A stretch of DNA of 64,000 nt from contig BDSI01000140.1 of the NCBI GenBank assembly GCA_003117195.1, positions 124,001 through 188,000 on the forward strand, read 5' to 3'. The first letter of the stretch is position 1; the number at the start of each line of letters is the position of its first letter. Origin of the DNA: Eudorina sp. 2006-703-Eu-15 (taxonomy: Eukaryota > Chlorophyta > Chlorophyceae > Chlamydomonadales > Volvocaceae). Under the pieces are notes generated by a model that was not told the origin of the DNA, did no database searches, and worked only from the letters and a program-made list of their open reading frames with translations. Positions 57,044-64,000 of the stretch are shown piece by piece. The translations under genes were made by a program, and so were the position numbers.

Positions 57044-57625
57044 TGACGCTGCTGCTGCCGCCGCCACTGCTGCTGCCGCCGCCGCCGCTGCTGCTGCCGC
57101 CGCCGCCGCTGCTGCTGCCGCCGCCGCCGCTGCTGCTGCCGCCGCCGCCGCTGCTGCTGCCGCCGCCGCCGCTGCTGCCGCCGCCGCTGCTGCCGCCGCC
57201 GCCGCTGCTGCTGCCGCCGCCGCCGCTGCTGCTGCCGCCGCCGCCGCTGCTGCTGCCGCCGCCGCTGCTGCTGCCGCCGCCGCTGCTGCTGCCGCCGCCG
57301 CCGCTGCTGCCGCCGCCGCTGCCGCCGCCGCCGCTGCTGCCGCCGCCGCCGCTGCTGCCGCCGCCGCCGCCGCTGCTGCTGCCGCCGCCGCCGCTGCTGC
57401 CGCCGCCGCCGCTGCCGCCCCCCCCCGCCGCCGCCGCCGCCGCTGCTGCCGCCGCCGCCGCCGCTGCTGCCGCCGCCGCCGCCGCTGCTGCCGCCGCCGC
57501 CGCTGCTGCTGCCGCCGCCGCCGCTGCTGCTGCTGCCGCCGCCGCCGCTGCTGCTGCTGCTGCCGCCGCCGCCGCTGCTGCTGCTGCTGCCGAAGCCGCC
57601 GCTGCTGCTGCCGCCGCTGCTGCCG
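57044..57625. repeat. (CTG)2-4(CCG)3-5 compound trinucleotide array
   Basis: About 580 bp of alternating CTG and CCG triplets with a C-run interruption near 57419. Every frame is open: Leu/Pro, poly-Ala and Cys/Arg on plus; Gly/Ser, Arg/Gln and poly-Ala on minus. The interruption shifts frame, which argues against one continuous protein. Confidence 0.97.
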
Positions 57626-59470
57626 TTGGGTATTCCCGTCAATGGCGGAGAGCGAAGGTTTGGCTGGGGCGGCGACGATGGAGGCAAACGTAGCGACGGT
57701 ACTGGTTGGGGGGCGGTTGGCGGCCCTGGTTCCAAAACACACGGCGGCCCTGGACGTGGTTGTGATGGCGGCGGCTCTGTCCGTGGAGTCTCTGTACCGG
57801 CCTTCGCCTCGGGCGGATGAGGCCATGGTGGAATTCTGATTGGGTTGCCAGCTGTCAATGGGGGGCGGTTCAGTTCGCGGAAGGCTGCCGGGTGCGGAGG
57901 CTGATGAGCTTGGCACTGCGAGGACGCCGCTGATCCATCAAGCGACGAGGGCGACAGAGGTGGCGGCGGTGCAGGTGGGCGTGGCCATGGGCGGGGTGCC
58001 GGCGACGGCATTGACGGTGATGGTGGCACTGTTGTTGCTGTTGTCATTGACGTTGATGGTGGTGGCCGCGAGTGGAGGCTGGGTGATGGTGGTGATGGCG
58101 GTGATGGTGACGATGGCGATGGTGTTGGTGTTGAAGTCCGTGGTCGTTGTGGTGACGGGGGCGGGGCGGGGGCGGCGGGGGTGGCGGTGGGGTGGCGGGG
58201 GCGGGGGCCGTGGCGGCGGCGGTGGTGGTGGCGATGGTGGCAGCGTTGGTGACGGTCGCAGCGGCAGTGGCAGCAGCAGTGGCGGCGGCCGAGGCGGCGG
58301 CGGCGAGCGGGAGGGCAAAGGCGGTTTCGGAGCCGCTGCTGGGGGCCGTTGCACAGGCAGCGGCGACGGTGACGGCGGCGGGGACGGGGCCGGCCGCAGT
58401 GATGATGGGGACGGTGGCGGCGGGAAATGCCGCGCTGGTGGCGGTCTAGGTGAGAGCGACGGTGACAGCGGTGGAGATGGGGGAGGGGGCGGCACTGCAA
58501 AGTACACCACGGGCATCTGGCATGGCGGCGGTGGGGGCGGCGGGGGTGGCGGCGGGGGCGAGGGCCCCGAAGCGAAAGGCGGCGGCGGAGCACGCGGCGG
58601 CGACCGGCCCCAGCCCGCTGCGACGGGTTTGGGCTTCGACGCAGACGATAGCAGAGGCACCCGGGGGGACGGCGGTGGCGGCTTTGGCGGTCGTGACAGT
58701 TTCTGGGGCGGCTGACGGACGTTGGAGCCCGCAGCGGTCCCGGCGCGAGGCGCTGGAGGCGGGTGTCGTGCCGGTGGGGAGGGCGGCTGCGGTGAGGGTG
58801 GCGGCCTGGGGAGCCGGCTGGGAGAAGGTGAGGGCGGAGGCGGCTTGGGCGGCCGCCGCAGGCCTGTGTGTATGTGTGTGCGTAGCGGGTTGGAACGGAG
58901 GGCACATGTGATGGGGGGGAGACGGGGTAGGGACTGGGCGGTAAGTAGGGGCGGTAGGTAGGGGCGGCGGGGCAATGAGGGGCGGGGGGGATGCGGTTCA
59001 CGAACTTGCTTGACGCCCTCCACCTAGAGAGCACGCATGTATCGGCCGCGCGTCTTTAGCCTTGCAGGATGTGGCATTCATTTGCCGAGCATGAGCGTAC
59101 ACTGTGACATGTTAGGCGCGCGCGCGTTCCGACATGGGGATACGGAACGGTTGAGCGACTCAATCTGCGTTCGTGCCCTTGTTCTTGCTTGCTTGCTTGC
59201 TGGCAGGCTGGCAGGTTCATGTCAAGCTAAGGGATGGCCGCGCTGGGAAGCAAACGCACGTTTCATCCGTGCACCTTCCAGTGCTGCTGTGCACCTCGTA
59301 AAACAATACAAGCCTGCAGGCTACAATGGAGACCAGCACATTTTTGCATGTATGCCCAGTACGACGATGACGGGTGGCCGCATGTTGGGGCACGTATGTA
59401 CGGCGTTACCCACTGATCTCGACGACTCCGACGGGCGGGCTCAACTCGTCCGCCTGCTGCTGCTGCCGCC

Positions 59471-59509
<39 letters not shown>

Positions 59510-61595
59510 TACGGCGGTGAGGCGTGACAACGAACAGCGGTGATGACGTCGGGGGGCCCCGAGGCCGGCTCGGGGGTAGGAACGGGGCTGCTGGGTCATC
59601 GTCACCCACCGGGGCAGCAGCAGCAGCAGGTAGGCATCCCGGCGCCCACGCAACTGCGCTGCACACAGGCGTACATACACACAGCGAGACAGGCGGGTGC
59701 AGGCGGGTGCGCAGTGCATGTAGGCGTGCTTGCTACCTGCGCACGTGCGGCGGTGTCACAGGCCGGCAGCCATCAGGGGGTTGGCCCGGACAAACGAGTT
59801 CTACCTGATGTCGTCTGGTGCACTCGCTGGTAGTGGTCAAGCATTTGCGGTTTCGCTGTGTGTTTCACTGTGTGTGCATATGCCTTCGTTGATTGACAGT
59901 CGGAGGTGATGATGGTGGCGTACGTGTTGGGGTTGGGGTGGCTAGGGCGGGAAGGGGACGAGCGCCGGACGCGCGCAGCCAGTTGGCCAGCAGGCAGGTA
60001 GCCCCACCGTGCACGCAGCATGCAAGTCAAAGCGTGGCAGGTAGGGGCAGGTACGTAAGGCAGCGGCGACGGCTAGGAACATGCCGCCAAGAGGCAGCCT
60101 GACATCCATCCCCATCCCCATCCAGTTTAATGCCAGAATAGAATATTACGGCCCTCATTCGTTTCCCCTGATTTGAGCACAAATCATAGATAGGTGTTAC
60201 CCGTTGGCCCGTCGCGCGGCCGGCGTTTACTGTTTCCCTGCCTCACGCAATTATATAAGAGATAGACACGTAAGCGGAATGATGTGTCTACCTTTGTGTC
60301 AGCCAGCAGAGGTTCACAGGCAATCAATCAGCAGCAGGTGCAAGCGGATGGAAAACTCACAGAAACAGAAGCAGGACAGTAGTTCGTGCGCCAACGAAGC
60401 GGCTCCTGTGGCTCCGCAGTGAGGACAATGGCAATGGCATACTCACGCAATCCAGTCGGAAACGGTATCAGCTCGGCCGCGGGTAGGGCACGTCAAGGTG
60501 CCCTACCCCTGCTAGCCCCTGCTTTGATTGTCACTGGTTGTTGGTAAGCCCGGCAGCAACTCGACCTGCCTTGTATATTCCACATATTTGCCTACGCGTA
60601 CCTTTGCGTATTGCTTGACATGTTGTCTCTTTGCTGCAAGCTTTCAGAAACTATAACTTCTGTACGGCCATGGTGGAACATCAGCCGTTTAGTCCGATAG
60701 AATATAAGAAAGAAAACCTGAAGCAGTAATATCGTTAATGATTACTGACGTTGAGCAAGTGCATGTGCGTCGCGACCGCGGTCAGAAACATTCAATACGT
60801 AGTCGTTGAACACAGAGGAATTCCAGTACTTGCAGTTATGACGTACAATGAAGCAGCCTTCGTTCATTGCTATAGTAAATGAATTTAAATGTCGCGCGTA
60901 TTGAGAAATTGAGTGGTAACTTGTACCTATTGCTGTGGACACAAAAGTTGTATGGAACTTTTACTTTATACGGATCAAGTATGCTTCCTACCAACATTCG
61001 CAAATGTTGCGTTAACAACGCGTGATGAACCAAGTAGGCCCGCCGGCCGGGTCAACGTTGCCGAGATATCGGATTCTTCGCCTAAGTACCGCCTCGCTGA
61101 GCTGCTGCAACAAAATGCTGGTAATTTTGTTAAATGGAACTGAGTTCGTTTACGTTGGTACATTTGGACGTCGTCAGCACAAATTATGAAACATTCAGCA
61201 TCGGGCACCTACGCCAGCAATCCGTTCGAGCGCATAACGTATGATTTGTCATCATTGCCGTTTGATTGCTTGTTTGTCTATCTGCGCGAATGCTCCGGTT
61301 GTCGTTCCTTCGACAGTGACAGTACGACCTTCACTGTGCATTCCTCCTATGCAGATAAATAAACCTGGTTAACGTTCCGTACTCGTCAGTATAGCAGCGG
61401 GGAGTATTGTTGGGATCAGTTGGGATGTCCTAACTCCAGCAGCAGGGAGCGTGGAGCGAGCCTCCGTTACTCTGTCTTCTGCTGGTAGTAAAATCCTGCA
61501 GGTGGGTGCCGCACCGGCGTGGGATGGCTGATCGGGTGGGTAGGTAGGTGGCCGGCACGGGCGGACAGGAACGATTGGAACTTGGGCGGGCACAA
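57626..61595. other. GC-rich then AT-richer region, no gene recognised
   Basis: 57.6-59.0 kb is extremely GC-rich and open in nearly all frames; the minus frames are Pro-rich like the rod of volvocine hydroxyproline-rich glycoproteins, but no cysteine-rich flanking domain or signal peptide is visible. A CTG run lies at 59455-59505. 60.1-61.4 kb is AT-richer; a frame ending at 61143 (AELLQQNAGNFVKWN) is protein-like but isolated. Confidence 0.4.
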
Positions 61596-61735
61596 AAAAA
61601 TAATAAAAACAATGACAACAACAACAATAAAAATATTGATGATAATAATTAAAATAAAAATGAATATAATAAATAATAATAAAATAATAACAATAATAAT
61701 CGGTTTAATATTAACGTTAATAATTATATTACTAT
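61596..61735. repeat. AT-rich AAT/AAC simple-sequence tract
   Basis: About 140 bp of imperfect AAT, AAC and GATAAT triplets, strikingly AT-rich against the GC-rich surroundings. Confidence 0.95.
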
Positions 61736-64000
61736 GCTGGGCAAGGCCTAGCTTGGATTCAGGAGGAAAGGGCGGTTAGGCTAGTTAGGCTCGCTGAGCC
61801 TATACACTGCTGCCACCGGGGAGCCATGACCTCACCACCCGTTGTCATCTGCAGGGATTCCTTCAATCCAATGACCGGGAGTGTGGACTGTGGCCTGCTG
61901 GTGGTCGGGGTTATAGGCTATGGCCTGGTGGAGCTAGCGGCCGTACTCAGGAGAGTAAAACAAATGCAGGCGAGTGGTTGGGTTTGCGGGCGGATACCGT
62001 GCTGCCACTACCGTACCGCCAGGGTATATATCGCCACGCATAATTAAGTAATTAGTTGGGGATGGAAATCATTTGAAGTCGCGCAAAACGAGGTTTTACG
62101 GCCGTAACTGCACGAGTTGCTGAACGAATGGTAAGAGGCTCTGCGTGAGTCCGCAAGCACTTGTTTCTCCCGCCCTCCTCCGCCGCGCCGTTGCCTGCCG
62201 GGACCACGGCGCTTCGGTGTTCAAGGACAGATCAGCATTTCAAAAAGGTTCCATATCCAGATCCATCAAACTTGGCTATTCCCTCACTCAGGCATCCAGT
62301 TTGTGCGCGTGAGGTCGCTTGAAATGCCCCGCTCTTTAGCCGGGTCCGGGTGCAACACCCCGTTGTAAGCAGCCTTGTGCCACGGTTGGATGTGCGCGCC
62401 AAGCGAGTCGGTCGATTATTGGGTCCGGCCACATGCCAGGAAAATTTTCGGGGTCTGCCTGGTAACACGGATCTATTGGGGCCGCAGGCGGATATCTGCG
62501 CGCGTAAACAAAATGCTGCTGGTGACCATGCAATGCCCCAACCCTGAAATCGGCGGTCTCCTTAACACACATTTGGTTGTAACACTTCAGTCGGTGTGTG
62601 CGGAAGCGTAGGATCGTAGGTAGGGCGACCTGCTGTAAGTAAACAAGGATGTATTTGCTTGGCGTATGTAGTGTGGGAACGACCACAACCACAAGGTGTC
62701 TAGTGATGCATGGCTCAGGCCCACCCGTGTGACACCCCACGGGCGTGATTAGCCAATAAGCATTATCACAAGCGATCTCATTAAATCTGCCAGCAGATGC
62801 TACTTGGGTTTTGGGGCCCGAGGTAGGTTCCAGAAGTCATGTCACGATTGGTTCGTAATTGGACGACTAGCGCTACGAACACCTACCTAGCCTTCGTGAC
62901 ACGACCGAACCTAAACCTCCACCCATTGCCTTCCATTATATATACGGCATTTGTTATATATTCATAACTATTGAATATCCCAAGAGCTTTTCGCAACAAC
63001 AGCGGTCCCGCGCCCATAACTTCATAAGTCCGCGAGCCCAGTGTTACGTTTGGGCTTTGTAAGATTTTTTTCTTTCTTCCATTCATCCATATTTATGTGA
63101 CGGGTTCATACACTTCATTGTTGGAATCGCGGAAGCCATTGGACATGGAACGAAGTCTATGACGAAGCTGTTGTTGATGACGACCCGCCGCGTGCGTGTC
63201 GAACCGGCTCTTGAGCTTAACGTGCCCAAGCATAAGAGATAAGAGAAACTCAAAGCAACATTCAGTCTCAAAAAAGCAACGTCTCATGGTTTCACATAGC
63301 GATGACTACTTGCTTGTCATCATAATCAAATACAAAAGATTTAGATAACGAGGACACAAGCAACCTCGCACAAATACACTCAAACGACAACAAAGTAAGC
63401 CATATTAGCGGGCGCACACAAGGTGCAACTGCCAGGTAGCTCCCAGACCAATTAGGCACAGCTGAGGATTGGCCCGGGAGCTCGATCGAATCTGCCTCTG
63501 CGAACGGGCGCTACGACCAGCAAATCGAGAAACGTCTTGACAGGTTCGTAGCGAAGTCTGGCCGAATATCAAACAACCGAACCCCAGTTTTACCAGAAGT
63601 TACGTACCCAGCTAAAGTAGATTAAGTAAATCACGTTGCCACAATGCTATGCGGCGCTGCATGCATATTGCTGCACGCGTGCGACTGACGGCGGCGCACG
63701 TTTACATCTCCAAACCCCCGCCGCTCCTTTGGGTTTACTTGCGCAGCTCCGAATGGACGCCCTGCCTCCGCACTTGCTTCGTGCGATGCCCACAAGCAAA
63801 CATCTACCCCAGATAATGATCCTTGAATATATGTGCGAACGTCGGACTTACCGTATCGTAGCTTGCGGCTTCAGTTTTTTGCTTGAAACCCTGGGTTTGT
63901 TTGCTTGATTGTCCGTGCCACGACATCGACCTGGTGCAGCTAGCGCAGCAACCACGTTTGCTGGACGGCACCGCCACTCCCAAACACCATGCACTAGCTA
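61736..64000. other. no gene recognised
   Basis: Moderate-GC DNA with short frames on both strands and no recognisable domain, exon chain or RNA gene. The window end may lie near another gene, but I cannot support one. Confidence 0.4.

Noticed and set aside
57022..59034. 670-residue minus-strand frame and overlapping 361-residue Pro-rich frame resembling pherophorin rods
   Set aside because: No signal peptide, no cysteine-rich terminal domains, all other frames also open, and a frame-breaking C-run in the triplet array. Left as uncertain non-genic.

Overview
The window looks like nuclear DNA of a volvocine or Chlamydomonas-type green alga. The evidence is intron-dense genes with GT-AG introns of about 70-800 bp, very high third-position GC, long Ala/Gly/Ser/Gln/Pro tracts in the proteins, TGTAA polyadenylation signals, an octotricopeptide-repeat (OPR) type organelle factor, and abundant (AC)n and GC-rich microsatellites. 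There are no bacterial-style operons, and I saw no rRNA, tRNA or CRISPR array.

Layout. 0.67-12.8 kb (+): a complete 26-exon NOT1 gene, the scaffold of the CCR4-NOT deadenylase; my exon joins give one continuous frame of about 2550 aa. 14.2 kb: a foldback, MITE-like element. 15.3-16.6 kb (-): a two-exon RTA1-family seven-helix membrane protein. 18.2-20.4 kb (+): a three-exon Erv1/Alr sulfhydryl oxidase whose first intron holds about 500 bp of CCTG repeat. 20.4-24.1 kb: repeat-rich intergenic DNA ending in a 5'-truncated LINE. 24.1-31.7 kb (-): a large OPR-type protein gene whose inferred introns are all phase 0. 32.5-42.75 kb (+): an 11-exon SCAI-family gene with a 3.2 kb intron carrying two antisense LINE fragments. 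45.2-48.7 kb (+): a long open frame for a disordered protein ending in a CaaX-like CVVM. 48.7-64 kb: mostly simple repeats and AT-richer DNA with no recognised gene, plus a third LINE 3' end at 56.1 kb.

How the genes relate. The proteins serve separate housekeeping or regulatory roles: mRNA deadenylation (NOT1), membrane lipid or stress transport (RTA1), disulfide formation in the mitochondrial intermembrane space (Erv1), organelle RNA metabolism (OPR) and probably nuclear regulation or repair (SCAI). I see no functional cluster. RTA1/ERV1 and OPR/SCAI are head-to-head pairs with 0.8-1.6 kb between them.

The most interesting signals are (1) LINE 3' ends that sit between (AC)n arrays, suggesting microsatellite-targeted retrotransposition; (2) a short repeat with core TGTCTACCAATTTCCTAT that recurs in introns of two unrelated genes; (3) an Erv1 whose CX4C cysteine pair lies in the N-terminal extension rather than at the C terminus; (4) a green-algal RTA1 protein; and (5) two GC-AG introns in NOT1.
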